Below are positions 45,373 to 53,395 of a DNA stretch of 64,000 nucleotides, piece after piece. The stretch comes from Thermocrinis minervae (lineage in GTDB: Bacteria; Aquificota; Aquificia; Aquificales; Aquificaceae): the NCBI RefSeq assembly GCF_900142435.1, contig NZ_LT670846.1, positions 1,144,750 to 1,208,749 of the forward strand. The letters are read 5' to 3'. Within the stretch, counting starts at the first letter, position 1, and each line of letters begins with the position of its first letter. A model generated the notes under the pieces. It saw nothing but the letters and a program-made list of their open reading frames with translations. It was not told where the DNA came from and did not search any database. A program made the position numbers and the translations under genes.

Positions 45373-47106
45373 GTGGGAATAGATAGAAGAACCTTTATCA
45401 TAGGAAGTCTTTCTACAGCCAGCCTTGCTACCTTCGCCCTTTCAAAGAAACCCTCTGTGGAAGATCTTATGACCACAAAAGCCGTGGGTAATGTAACCCT
45501 TGTCTTTACTACGGACATACATGCTAGAACTAGACCTGTTTACTTTGCAGAACCACCGAACCTGCTAGCTCCTAAGAGTCTGGAAGGCACTCCTGGCTTC
45601 ATAGCGGGCAAGGATTGGCTAAGGTACTTTCATGTAAAGAGGGGAACTCCTCTAGCCTATGTGGGATCCTCAACGGACTTTATAGAGAACGCTAAGAGGT
45701 ACGGCAAGACAGGAGGACTTGACAGGGTAGCCTGGATAATAAAGAGGATAGTGGAGGAAAGGGGAAGAGACAGGGTGATCATCTTGGACGGTGGGGACAC
45801 ATGGGTCACGTCCACGATAGCACTCCTGACGGAAGGAAAAGCGATAGTAGACTGGCTTAACTATGTAGGCTACGACTACATAGTAGCCCACTGGGATGTT
45901 ACCATTGGAAAAGAGAAGTTTTTACAAAGGGTGAAAGAGTTTAAAGGTAAGTTTATATCGCAGAACATAACAGATGAGGACTTTGGAGATCTCATATTCC
46001 CTCCCTATGATGTCAGGGAGGTTGGTGGCGTAAAGGTGGGAATAATAGGTCAGTCTTTCCCCTTCACACCAATAGCAAACCCAAGGCAGTTTGTACAGGG
46101 ATGGAGCTTTGGTGTGAAAGAAGACACTCTACAGAAATACGTAGACGAGCTAAGAGAAAAGCATAAGGTCAATGCAGTCATACTATTGTCCCACGACGGC
46201 CTTGCACTGGATGTAGCCCTTGCAAAGAAGGTAAAGGGTATAGACGTAATACTATCGGGACACACCCACGACGTTGTACCGTCCGTCATAAAAGTGGACA
46301 AAACTCTGATAGTGATAGCCGGTTCCCACGCAAAGGTAGTAGGAAGACTGGATCTGAAGATAGACAAGGATGGTATAAAAGACTTTAGCTACAAACTAAT
46401 ACCCGTGCTCTCAGATGTTATACCCTCCGACAAGGGAGCCAAGGAGATAATAGACAAATACTACCAGCCTTACAGGGACAAGCTTTCGGAGGTTATAGCC
46501 ACTACGGACACTATGCTTTACAAGAGGGACACCCTCTTTTCCACTATAGACGTGCTCATAAACATGGCCATAGTAGATCACTACGGTGTAGACATAGCCC
46601 AGTCTCCCGGCTACAGATGGGGCACTACCATACTACCTGGTGAGAAGATAACCGTAGAAGACCTCATGGACTACATGGCCATAACCTATCCCAACGTCTG
46701 GATCATAAGGAGGACAGGAGAGCAGATAAAGGCGGCCTGGGAGGACGTGGCCGACAACGTCTTCAACCCAAACCCCTTCTACCAGCAGGGTGGAGACATG
46801 AGCAGGATATACGGGGCGGAGTACGAGCTTATGGTCAACGCTCCCATGGGTCAGAGGATAAGGAACATAAAGGTAAAGGGCAAAGACCTAGATCCGAAGA
46901 AGACTTATCTTGTGGCAGTCTGGGGTGGACCACCACCGCCGGCGGAGATCCTCGACCCCAACTTCAAGCCCAGACCCGTGTACGACGTAGTCCTTGAGTA
47001 CGTCAGGAAGATAAAACACATAAGCATAGACCCGAGGCCTAACGTAAAAGTTTTAGATACCAAGTACAGACTTCCAGAGGAAGAGTTTGGTAAAATAAGG
47101 ATTTAA
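45373..47106 (+). CDS. soxB: Thiosulfohydrolase SoxB
   Basis: SoxB hydrolyses the terminal sulfone from SoxY-S-thiosulfonate to release sulfate. The 577-residue calcineurin-like, 5'-nucleotidase-related enzyme has a Tat-like signal (DRRTFIIGSLSTASLA). The di-metal motifs are FTTDIHARTRP, ILDGGDTW, LLSHDGLALD and ILSGHTHDVVP. It starts at GTG 45373 with AGGAGG at 45360-45365. soxCD does not follow, so the sulfane sulfur is presumably handled by another route. Confidence 0.96.
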   Translation: MGIDRRTFIIGSLSTASLATFALSKKPSVEDLMTTKAVGNVTLVFTTDIHARTRPVYFAEPPNLLAPKSLEGTPGFIAGKDWLRYFHVKRGTPLAYVGSSTDFIENAKRYGKTGGLDRVAWIIKRIVEERGRDRVIILDGGDTWVTSTIALLTEGKAIVDWLNYVGYDYIVAHWDVTIGKEKFLQRVKEFKGKFISQNITDEDFGDLIFPPYDVREVGGVKVGIIGQSFPFTPIANPRQFVQGWSFGVKEDTLQKYVDELREKHKVNAVILLSHDGLALDVALAKKVKGIDVILSGHTHDVVPSVIKVDKTLIVIAGSHAKVVGRLDLKIDKDGIKDFSYKLIPVLSDVIPSDKGAKEIIDKYYQPYRDKLSEVIATTDTMLYKRDTLFSTIDVLINMAIVDHYGVDIAQSPGYRWGTTILPGEKITVEDLMDYMAITYPNVWIIRRTGEQIKAAWEDVADNVFNPNPFYQQGGDMSRIYGAEYELMVNAPMGQRIRNIKVKGKDLDPKKTYLVAVWGGPPPPAEILDPNFKPRPVYDVVLEYVRKIKHISIDPRPNVKVLDTKYRLPEEEFGKIRI

Positions 47107-47118
47107 GGGGGATTTAGT

Positions 47119-47988
47119 ATGGCAAGGCTTCTTATCCTTTTCATACTGGCCTTCTCCTTTGGCTTTTCTGCCGATCCTGTAAAACTCATGTTCTTGACTT
47201 TCACCCTGAAGGAAAAGGACTTTTCAAGAGCTGTTGAGTCAGTTTCCAACAGCATGCAAAGGGAAGGGCTTGGGGTAAAGAGGACCCTAAAGCTGTCAGA
47301 TGCTTTACGAAACAGAGGCGTGGATTTTCCAGATTACTACATAGTCTTTGGATGTTTCTCCGAAAAGAATACAAAGCTGCTTGAAAAGGTTCCAGCTCTT
47401 ACAAACCTTCTCCCATGCAGCGTAGCCATTTACAAAGACAAAGATGGTAGGATAAAGGCAAGCATAGCGAACTATAGGCCATACCTTGCCAAGTATTACA
47501 AAAATCTAAGTAATGAGGATAGGAACATCGTTGTATCCTCCTACAATAAGCTTATAAAGGCTCTTTCTGGACTCAGTGTAAAACCCCAAAGTGCTCCATA
47601 TGTACCACCACCTAAAGAGGACCTTGTATCAGAAGCTTTGGTGGAAGGTCTAGGTTACGATGAGTTTCTCACACTCTACAAGTCTTCTTTGGAAGGTAAG
47701 AACATGAACGTGCTGGATGTTATAAGCCTAGCTCCCAATTACAACGTACTCCTTGCATGTAATCTTAGCTATGGAGAGAAGATCCTCAGGAACTTCCCTC
47801 AGTTTGGTACGTTGGCTCCCTGTAGGATCTACGTAAAACAAGAGGACAAGGGCATAAGGATAGGTTACATAAACATACCCCTGTTGGTAAAGCTATACGG
47901 TAAACAAATAGGAGAAGAAGGTACGAAGATATTCCAAAAGGCTCAAGAGGACTTACAGGGAGCCCTGGAAGAAGCTACTGGACGATAA
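47119..47988 (+). CDS. Exported protein with two DUF302-like repeats
   Basis: This 289-residue protein has a signal peptide (residues 1-18). It carries two copies of a ~110-residue unit: the first with PDYYIVFGCFSEKNTKLL and TNLLPCSVAIYKD, the second with YNVLLACNLSYGEKILR and GTLAPCRIYVKQ. Both units pair a Cys after a beta strand with a Cys in LxPC. The pattern matches DUF302. It follows soxB by 12 bases and belongs to the same transcript. A role binding sulfur, haem or metal in the periplasm is inferred only from context. Confidence 0.7.
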   Translation: MARLLILFILAFSFGFSADPVKLMFLTFTLKEKDFSRAVESVSNSMQREGLGVKRTLKLSDALRNRGVDFPDYYIVFGCFSEKNTKLLEKVPALTNLLPCSVAIYKDKDGRIKASIANYRPYLAKYYKNLSNEDRNIVVSSYNKLIKALSGLSVKPQSAPYVPPPKEDLVSEALVEGLGYDEFLTLYKSSLEGKNMNVLDVISLAPNYNVLLACNLSYGEKILRNFPQFGTLAPCRIYVKQEDKGIRIGYINIPLLVKLYGKQIGEEGTKIFQKAQEDLQGALEEATGR

Positions 47989-48802
47989 AGGCTTCAAAGG
48001 CCCGGTAAGAGCTCCTTACGTTCGGGCCGCTTGCCACATACTTAAACCCCAAAGAGTAAGCTATCTCTTTTAACCTATCAAACTCCTCCTGCGTGTAGTA
48101 CTTTACCACAGGATGATGTCTTAGGGATGGTTGGTAGTATTGGCCTATGGTCAAAAAGTCGCAGTCTACAGACCGTAGGTCTTCAAGCACCTTCAGTATC
48201 TCATCCCAGGTTTCACCAAAGCCAAGTATAAGAGCAGATTTTGTGGGGATATGTGGGGCCAGCTTCTTAGAGTTCCTAAGAAGTTCTAAGCTCCTCCCGT
48301 AGTTCGCCCCTTTTCTCACTCTAGGGTACAACCTCTCCACCGTTTCCACGTTGTGATTTAGTACATCAGGAGAGCTGTCCAGAACTACGCTAAGAGCTCT
48401 TATGCTTCCACCAAAGTCAGGCACCAAAACTTCAACCTTTATGTCCTGTAGGTTTTCTTTTAAGACCCTCACGCACTTGGCAAAATGAGAAGCACCCCCA
48501 TCCTCAAGGTCATCCCTCGTGACGGATGTGATAACCACGTACCTGAGGTTTAGCCTTTTGACAGCCTCAAGGAGCTTATAGGGTTCTTCTGGGTCTGGGC
48601 CTTTTGGATTTCCCCTTTTGACGTTGCAAAAACTGCACCCTCTTGTACATGTATCTCCAAGTATCATGAAGGTAGCCGTCCCAGAACCAAAGCATTCGCT
48701 GATGTTTGGACATCTGGACTCCTCACAGACTGTATTCAGAGAGAGTTGTCTCAAAAGACCCTTGAGTCTATGCGTCTGGGAAAGCCTTATAACAGGCTTC
48801 AT
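47975..48802 (-). CDS. lipA: Lipoyl synthase
   Basis: This radical-SAM enzyme inserts two sulfur atoms into protein-bound octanoyl groups. The 275 residues contain both cluster motifs: auxiliary C-x4-C-x5-C in VCEESRCPNISEC and radical-SAM CTRGCSFCNV. A C-terminal R-S-S-Y motif is seen in NVRSSYRAFEAF. ATG 48802 overlaps the stop of the prenyltransferase gene (ATGA). It converges on the DUF302 gene by 14 bases. Lipoate could also serve a sulfur-oxidising lipoate system, but no such genes are here. Confidence 0.96.
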   Translation of the reverse strand: MKPVIRLSQTHRLKGLLRQLSLNTVCEESRCPNISECFGSGTATFMILGDTCTRGCSFCNVKRGNPKGPDPEEPYKLLEAVKRLNLRYVVITSVTRDDLEDGGASHFAKCVRVLKENLQDIKVEVLVPDFGGSIRALSVVLDSSPDVLNHNVETVERLYPRVRKGANYGRSLELLRNSKKLAPHIPTKSALILGFGETWDEILKVLEDLRSVDCDFLTIGQYYQPSLRHHPVVKYYTQEEFDRLKEIAYSLGFKYVASGPNVRSSYRAFEAFIVQ

Positions 48803-49650
48803 GATAGCCACCTGCTTATGAGAACTATAAAGAAAAAGACTACACTGATGTATCCGTTTACGGTAAAAAAGGCTTTGTTTATCTTTGAAAGATCATTAGG
48901 TTTTATTAAGGAATGCTCGTAGACCAGAAAACCAGCCACAGCTATAAGTCCTAGCAGATAGAATAAACCCAAGAAATCTACAACAAAGTAGAGCATAAGC
49001 AGGCTAAAGAAGGTTATAGTGTGGAATATCCTGGCAAAGAGGAGTGCCTTCTCTATGCCGTACTTTGCAGGAATAGATCCTATACCGTATTCTCTATCAA
49101 ACTCATAGTCTTGCAAGGCATACAGTACATCAAAACCCGCAACCCAGAAGGCCATGGCCACGCCCAAGAGCAAAGCCCTTAAGGAGATATGCTCGTTAAG
49201 GGCCACGTCTACAGCCACAGGTATTAGAAAGTAAACCAAACCCAGCACAAGGTGGGGGAAGTTGGTAAACCTCTTGGAGTATGGATACAGCCATAGCAAG
49301 AAAAGAACCACCGGCGAAAGTAAGAAAGCTTTCATGTTTATCATAAGGCTTGAGAAAACAAACAAAGCAGAGGAGATAGCTATGAGCGCTTTTATCTCGT
49401 TGGGCTTTACCTCTCCTCTTGCATGCACCCAAGAGCTTGTCCTTGGGTTTTTTACATCTATTGGTAAGTCTATATACCTGTTTAGGGCCATACCAGCTGT
49501 TCTTGCAGTGACAAGGGCAATCACTATCCAAAAGACTTTCCAAAAGGAAGGAGTTTTTTCGTACAGAATGAGTACACTTACAAGCGTAAAGGGTAATGCA
49601 AAGATGGTATGTTCAAACTTTACGAGCTCTGCATAAGCCTTAAGCTTCAT
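48799..49650 (-). CDS. UbiA-family prenyltransferase (MqnP-like)
   Basis: This 283-residue inner-membrane enzyme has about eight spans. The two Asp-rich motifs of the family are MALNRYIDLPIDVKNPRT and LQDYEFDREYG. UbiA-family enzymes attach a polyprenyl tail to an aromatic acid. The sequence pattern (FEHTIFALPF, the NPRT ending) fits the MqnP branch of the futalosine menaquinone pathway, expected in Aquificaceae, but UbiA of other quinones cannot be excluded. TAAAAT (49662-49657 minus) lies 6 bases before the ATG. Confidence 0.82.
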   Translation of the reverse strand: MKLKAYAELVKFEHTIFALPFTLVSVLILYEKTPSFWKVFWIVIALVTARTAGMALNRYIDLPIDVKNPRTSSWVHARGEVKPNEIKALIAISSALFVFSSLMINMKAFLLSPVVLFLLWLYPYSKRFTNFPHLVLGLVYFLIPVAVDVALNEHISLRALLLGVAMAFWVAGFDVLYALQDYEFDREYGIGSIPAKYGIEKALLFARIFHTITFFSLLMLYFVVDFLGLFYLLGLIAVAGFLVYEHSLIKPNDLSKINKAFFTVNGYISVVFFFIVLISRWLS

Positions 49651-49686
49651 AGTATAATTTTAGTAAAACAAGAGAGGAGGTATCGT
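49651..49686. promoter_or_regulatory. Divergent promoters, prenyltransferase / FBP aldolase-phosphatase
   Basis: The minus strand has TAAAAT at 49662-49657, 6 bases before the prenyltransferase ATG (leaderless). The plus strand has TATAAT at 49653-49658, followed by a ~20-base leader holding GAGGAGGT at 49674-49681 before the ATG at 49687. The two hexamers overlap by two bases. Confidence 0.6.
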
Positions 49687-50826
49687 ATGAAAATCACCCT
49701 AAGCGTCATAAAAGCGGACATAGGTGGATACGTAGGACACTCTGCTGCACACCCTGAAGTAGTTCAAAAGGTAAAGGAAGTTGGACAGAAAGCAGTAGAA
49801 GATGGACTGCTTATAGACTGCGACGTTCTAGTATGCGGTGACGACATAGCCTTGGTTATGACACATACGCACGGCGTTGACAGTGAAAAGGTTCACGGTC
49901 TTGCGTGGAAAGCCTTTGAGGAAGGAACAAAAATAGCCAAAAAGTTAAAGCTATATGGTGCAGGTCAGGATCTTCTTTCCGATACCTTCTCCGGGAATGT
50001 AAAGGGTATGGGACCAGGTGTGGCTGAGATGGAGTTTGAGGAAAGGCCTTCCGAGCCCGTAGTGGTATTTTTTGCAGACAAGACAGCACCTTCAGCTTGG
50101 AACCTACCCCTTTATGAAATGTTTGCCGACCCTATGGTATGCGCCGGCTTAGTGATAGATCCAAAGATGCACGAAGGGTTTACCTTTGAAGTGTTAGATA
50201 CCTTCACAGGTAAGGCCGTTAAGCTTTCAACACCTGCAGAGCTATATGACCTCCTTGCTCTCATAGGAACAGTAGAGAGATACGCGGTAAAAAGCGTATG
50301 GAGGAACAGCGACGGAGAGATAGCAGCCGTAGCGTCCACTCAAAGGCTTTCTTTAATAGCCGGTAAGTATGTAGGAAAGGATGACCCTGTCATGATCGTC
50401 AGGGCTCAGTCAGGTTTTCCTGCCATAGGTGAGATCCTAGAACCCTTTGCAAGACCTTGGATAGTGGAAGGGTGGATGAGAGGTTCTCATAACGGACCTC
50501 TGATGCCCGTATCCTTTAGGTATGCTACACCCACAAGGTTTGATGGACCTCCAAGGGTTATAGCTGCGGGCTACCAAATAGCTGAGGGTAAGCTTATAGG
50601 GCCAAGGGATCTCTTTGACGATCCTGCTTTTGACAAAGCAAGGGAACAAGCTCAGATGATAGCGGATGTACTAAGAAGGCAGGGTATCTTTGAACCCCAC
50701 AGGCTACCTTCAGAAGAGATGGAGTACACCACACTACCAAAGATACTGGCAAAGTTGGAAGGTCGCTTCTACGAAGCTGAGGCAGGTAAAAAAGGACCTT
50801 CTGGAGAACACCTTGACGTAGACTAA
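49687..50826 (+). CDS. fbp: Fructose-1,6-bisphosphate aldolase/phosphatase
   Basis: This bifunctional type V enzyme condenses triose phosphates and dephosphorylates the product to fructose 6-phosphate, making gluconeogenesis one-way. It is typical of archaea and deeply branching thermophilic autotrophs. The ~379 residues begin MKITLSVIKADIGGYVGHSA. They contain VCGDDIALVMTHTHG, KGMGPGVAEMEF and FRYATPTRFDGPPRV. The frame reads back to 49609, but this would cross the promoter, so the ATG after GAGGAGGT is used. Confidence 0.95.
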   Translation: MKITLSVIKADIGGYVGHSAAHPEVVQKVKEVGQKAVEDGLLIDCDVLVCGDDIALVMTHTHGVDSEKVHGLAWKAFEEGTKIAKKLKLYGAGQDLLSDTFSGNVKGMGPGVAEMEFEERPSEPVVVFFADKTAPSAWNLPLYEMFADPMVCAGLVIDPKMHEGFTFEVLDTFTGKAVKLSTPAELYDLLALIGTVERYAVKSVWRNSDGEIAAVASTQRLSLIAGKYVGKDDPVMIVRAQSGFPAIGEILEPFARPWIVEGWMRGSHNGPLMPVSFRYATPTRFDGPPRVIAAGYQIAEGKLIGPRDLFDDPAFDKAREQAQMIADVLRRQGIFEPHRLPSEEMEYTTLPKILAKLEGRFYEAEAGKKGPSGEHLDVD

Positions 50827-50827
50827 C

Positions 50828-51598
50828 ATGAAGGAGATAGTAACCTTCATAGAACCAGTTAGGAATAGGGAGTTAAAGCTTGCTTACTTTAATGTAGCCG
50901 AGCTGGATGTACCCCCTTTCCAGAGGGATGTCTCTCCAAGCCTAGTAAAGAGCTTAGAGAAAGCTATAGAAAAGCTGGGCTTCCTTGTCCCCATAGTAGT
51001 AGTACCGGTGGAAGGAAAGTTCTACGTGATAGATGGACGACATAGGTTGGAGGCTGTTAAAAGCCTGGGAATCAGTGAAATACTCGCCGTAGTCGTAGAC
51101 CCCTCTTACTACCACTACATACTAGAACTCAACACAGAAAAGCCACCAAACGTAAAGGACAAGTCAAAGCAAGCTTACAGGCTCTATGTGGATCTACTCA
51201 AGGAGAACCCTACTATGGTAGAGGAAGACATCACTACCTACGTAGAAGAGCCCTACTACATAACCCTTGGCTTTGCCATAGAAGAGATAGATCCGAAATT
51301 CCCTGCAGGCTTCTATGATGAATTCCTATCCAAGATAGACAACTTCCTCTACAGGCCCCTTGAAGAAGCAGTGGAGGAAAGAAGAAGAAGGGCAAAGGCC
51401 GTATACGAGCTTAACCAGGTAGTTAACGAAAAGTTTGAGGAACTCGCCCTTGACAATGCCCTTTTAAAGGGAGAGATAGTGAGAAAGGGTGTACAAAAGG
51501 CTTTCGGCGTTAGGGTAAGGGTCATAGATGAGGAGTTTTACAGGGCCATAGAAAGGTTAAAAGAGGCTGTAAGAAGTCTGGAAGCTCAAGATCTCTAA
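50828..51598 (+). CDS. ParB/Srx-like domain protein of unknown role
   Basis: This 256-residue protein starts one base after the FBP aldolase/phosphatase stop. Residues ~20-95 resemble the ParB N-terminal (ParB/sulfiredoxin) fold: LDVPPFQRDVSPSLVKSLEKAIEKLGFLVPIVV followed by YVIDGRHRLEAVKSLG, with the G-R-H-R motif. No ParB DNA-binding helix-turn-helix is evident after it; the C-terminal half is helical and basic. Known family members use this domain for nucleotide binding. It is not the chromosomal ParB by any visible evidence. Confidence 0.7.
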   Translation: MKEIVTFIEPVRNRELKLAYFNVAELDVPPFQRDVSPSLVKSLEKAIEKLGFLVPIVVVPVEGKFYVIDGRHRLEAVKSLGISEILAVVVDPSYYHYILELNTEKPPNVKDKSKQAYRLYVDLLKENPTMVEEDITTYVEEPYYITLGFAIEEIDPKFPAGFYDEFLSKIDNFLYRPLEEAVEERRRRAKAVYELNQVVNEKFEELALDNALLKGEIVRKGVQKAFGVRVRVIDEEFYRAIERLKEAVRSLEAQDL

Positions 51599-51600
51599 AA

Positions 51601-51672
51601 AGCGGGCGACGGGACTCGAACCCGCGACCCCCTGCTTGGGAAGCAGGTGCTCTACCTCTGAGCTACGCCCGC
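51601..51672 (-). tRNA. tRNA-Gly (anticodon CCC)
   Basis: On the minus strand the acceptor stem pairs GCGGGCG (51672-51666) with CGCCCGC (51608-51602). The discriminator base is U at 51601. The anticodon arm is CCTGC-TTCCCAA-GCAGG, giving CCC for codon GGG. The T arm has GGGTTCGAGTCC. CCA is not encoded. A TTATAT hexamer at 51684-51679 ends 6 bases before the mature 5' end, so the primary transcript may have almost no leader. Confidence 0.95.
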
Positions 51673-51693
51673 TCTATAATATAATTGTACATC
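51673..51693. promoter_or_regulatory. Divergent promoter, tRNA-Gly / unknown gene
   Basis: The 21-base gap carries TATAAT on the plus strand at 51680-51685 (8 bases before ATG 51694) and another at 51675-51680. The minus strand has TTATAT (51684-51679) 6 bases before the tRNA 5' end. No Shine-Dalgarno sequence or clear -35 is visible. Confidence 0.5.
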
Positions 51694-52155
51694 ATGAAGC
51701 TTTTTCTTAATAACCTCCTAAAAAATACCCAGTCTATACCAGGTTTTGAAAACCTAGAAGCTGCAAAGGACTACCTCTGCAGATACCTTCTTAGCTACAT
51801 TCACATTGAGCTTTCTTCTTTACCAAAGCAAGAGTGGGAAAAAACCCTTAAGACATGGGCAAAGATATGCATGTTTGCCAACAGTCTTTTGCAAAAAAGC
51901 GAAGAAGAAAGGCAGGAGCTTTACAGAAAGTATAACTTTGACCAGATGATGATAGGCATAGCCGAGGATGTGAGGCACACACTCATAGGTGCTTATGCAC
52001 TTGGACTACTCAAAAAGGAGGACAAGCCTTATAAAATCATACCCTTGGCTGCAAGCTTTGCACTGGAGGACAACAAGCTAATGGAGAAGCATCAGTTTAA
52101 CAGGGAAATCCTGGAATACATAAAAGGGCTATTCGATGAAGGTAGGAGTGTTTGA
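51694..52155 (+). CDS. Uncharacterised protein upstream of murI
   Basis: This ~153-residue, largely helical protein has no recognised motif, signal or membrane span. Notable segments are FENLEAAKDYLCRYLLSY, KTWAKICMFANSLLQKSEEE and GIAEDVRHTLIGAYALGLL. It starts at ATG 51694 (leaderless by position; a TTG three codons earlier overlaps the -10 hexamer) and overlaps murI by 20 bases. Coupling with cell-wall synthesis is contextual only. Confidence 0.6.
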   Translation: MKLFLNNLLKNTQSIPGFENLEAAKDYLCRYLLSYIHIELSSLPKQEWEKTLKTWAKICMFANSLLQKSEEERQELYRKYNFDQMMIGIAEDVRHTLIGAYALGLLKKEDKPYKIIPLAASFALEDNKLMEKHQFNREILEYIKGLFDEGRSV

Positions 52156-52903
52156 CTCAGGAGTGGGCGGTCTTACAGTCCTTAAGGCCATAAGGGACCG
52201 CTTTCCATCCTTGGACCTTGTGTACCTAGGAGATACGGCGAGGGTTCCTTACGGTGGAAGGTCTAAGGAAACAGTTCAACGCTACAGTCTTGAGTGCGCC
52301 CAGTTTCTGTTAGACAAGGGTATAGAGCTGCTCGTGGTAGCCTGCAACACAGCCTCAGCCTTAGCTTTGGAAAAGCTAAAAGAAACGCTAGATATACCCA
52401 TAGTAGGAGTTATAGAACCTGGAGTGAAAAAGGCCTTGGAAGTCACAAGAGAAGGTAGAATAGGAGTCATAGGTACAAAGGCCACAATCAAAAGCGGTGT
52501 TTATCAAAGGATGTTAGAGGATGCAGGAGCTACTGTTTACGCTAAGGCCTGCCCTATGTTCGTACCCATGATAGAAGAAGGTCTCCTAGAGGGAGAGATA
52601 CCCAAGAAGATAGTAGATCATTACCTTAGGGACCTGAGAGGTAAAGTAGACACACTAGTGCTGGGTTGTACCCATTACCCACTCATCAAACATCTGCTAC
52701 AGGAATACATGGGGGAGGATGTGCAGGTTGTAGACTCGGCAGAGTCTACTGCCTTAACTCTCAGAAATCTTATCGTGGACGAAGGATACGCTAACTTGGA
52801 GCTTTACTTTACAGACAGATCAGAGAGCATGGACTTTTTCGTGGAGAAGCTCCTCGGAAGAGAAGTCAGTTATGAGGTAGTACCCATCCTGTGCAAACTT
52901 TAG
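52136..52903 (+). CDS. murI: Glutamate racemase
   Basis: It makes D-glutamate for peptidoglycan. The 255-residue cofactor-independent racemase has GVFDSGVGGLTVL at the N-terminus and the two catalytic cysteines in VVACNTASALA and LVLGCTHYPLI, with LGDTARVPYGGRS near the substrate site. It overlaps the unknown gene upstream by 20 bases and the convergent DUF4416 gene by 84 bases. Confidence 0.96.
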   Translation: MKVGVFDSGVGGLTVLKAIRDRFPSLDLVYLGDTARVPYGGRSKETVQRYSLECAQFLLDKGIELLVVACNTASALALEKLKETLDIPIVGVIEPGVKKALEVTREGRIGVIGTKATIKSGVYQRMLEDAGATVYAKACPMFVPMIEEGLLEGEIPKKIVDHYLRDLRGKVDTLVLGCTHYPLIKHLLQEYMGEDVQVVDSAESTALTLRNLIVDEGYANLELYFTDRSESMDFFVEKLLGREVSYEVVPILCKL

Positions 52904-53395
52904 CTCCCTTAGGTAGTCTTTCCTTACCGTATGGAAGAACTCCTTTACCTTTTTATCTCTGTAGTCTGCATAGGTCCAGAACAAGGGCCTGAAAGCACCA
53001 TGTACGTAAAGGTACTCTATCTCTGCAAACACTCCTTCACCTAAGAATATCCTTCCACCCCTAGCTTTCGAAGATGCAAGCACAAGCTGATGTCTATCCA
53101 CGTAACCTGGGTCTATGTTTAACCTTCTTCTACCATTTACAGAAAGATGTTTTTCCCACCTTACGCTCCAAAGTTTGTAGACTTTTAGGTCATCTTTCCT
53201 GATTAGACCCTTCAGGGATACAAATACTTTTAGTAAGTTTTCCCCCATCTCCCTAGAGTAGTACGATTGGATGCTCTCAAAGAAAAAGGGTTCGGACATG
53301 CGTTCTAAAGGTAGTCTCTCTAAAAACCGCTCTAGTAGATCTCCTTCTCTGTAGGTTATGGCCAGTATGGGCTTTCCTAAGGTCTCCGTAGCCAA
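52820..53395 (-). CDS. DUF4416-family protein
   Basis: The ~191-residue product shows the DUF4416 pattern: RRRLNIDPGYVDRHQLVLAS, RIFLGEGVFAEIEYLYVHG and FWTYADYRDKKV. The family has no known function. The reading frame extends to 53533 inside purA, but residues before LGKPILAITYREGD are shadow translation. TTG 53395 is the best start I can offer, with an AGGGAAG upstream. It overlaps purA by 19 bases and murI by 84 bases at the other end. Confidence 0.65.
   Translation of the reverse strand: MATETLGKPILAITYREGDLLERFLERLPLERMSEPFFFESIQSYYSREMGENLLKVFVSLKGLIRKDDLKVYKLWSVRWEKHLSVNGRRRLNIDPGYVDRHQLVLASSKARGGRIFLGEGVFAEIEYLYVHGAFRPLFWTYADYRDKKVKEFFHTVRKDYLRELKFAQDGYYLITDFSSEELLHEKVHAL

Noticed and set aside
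44979-45518. Minus-strand 179-codon frame opposite soxX and soxB
   Set aside because: It covers two confidently assigned genes in antisense and shows no domain or start signal.
50828-51598. Chromosomal partition ParB or a replication origin
   Set aside because: No ParA is adjacent, no parS-like 16-mers or DnaA-box cluster were seen, and the HTH region typical of ParB is missing.
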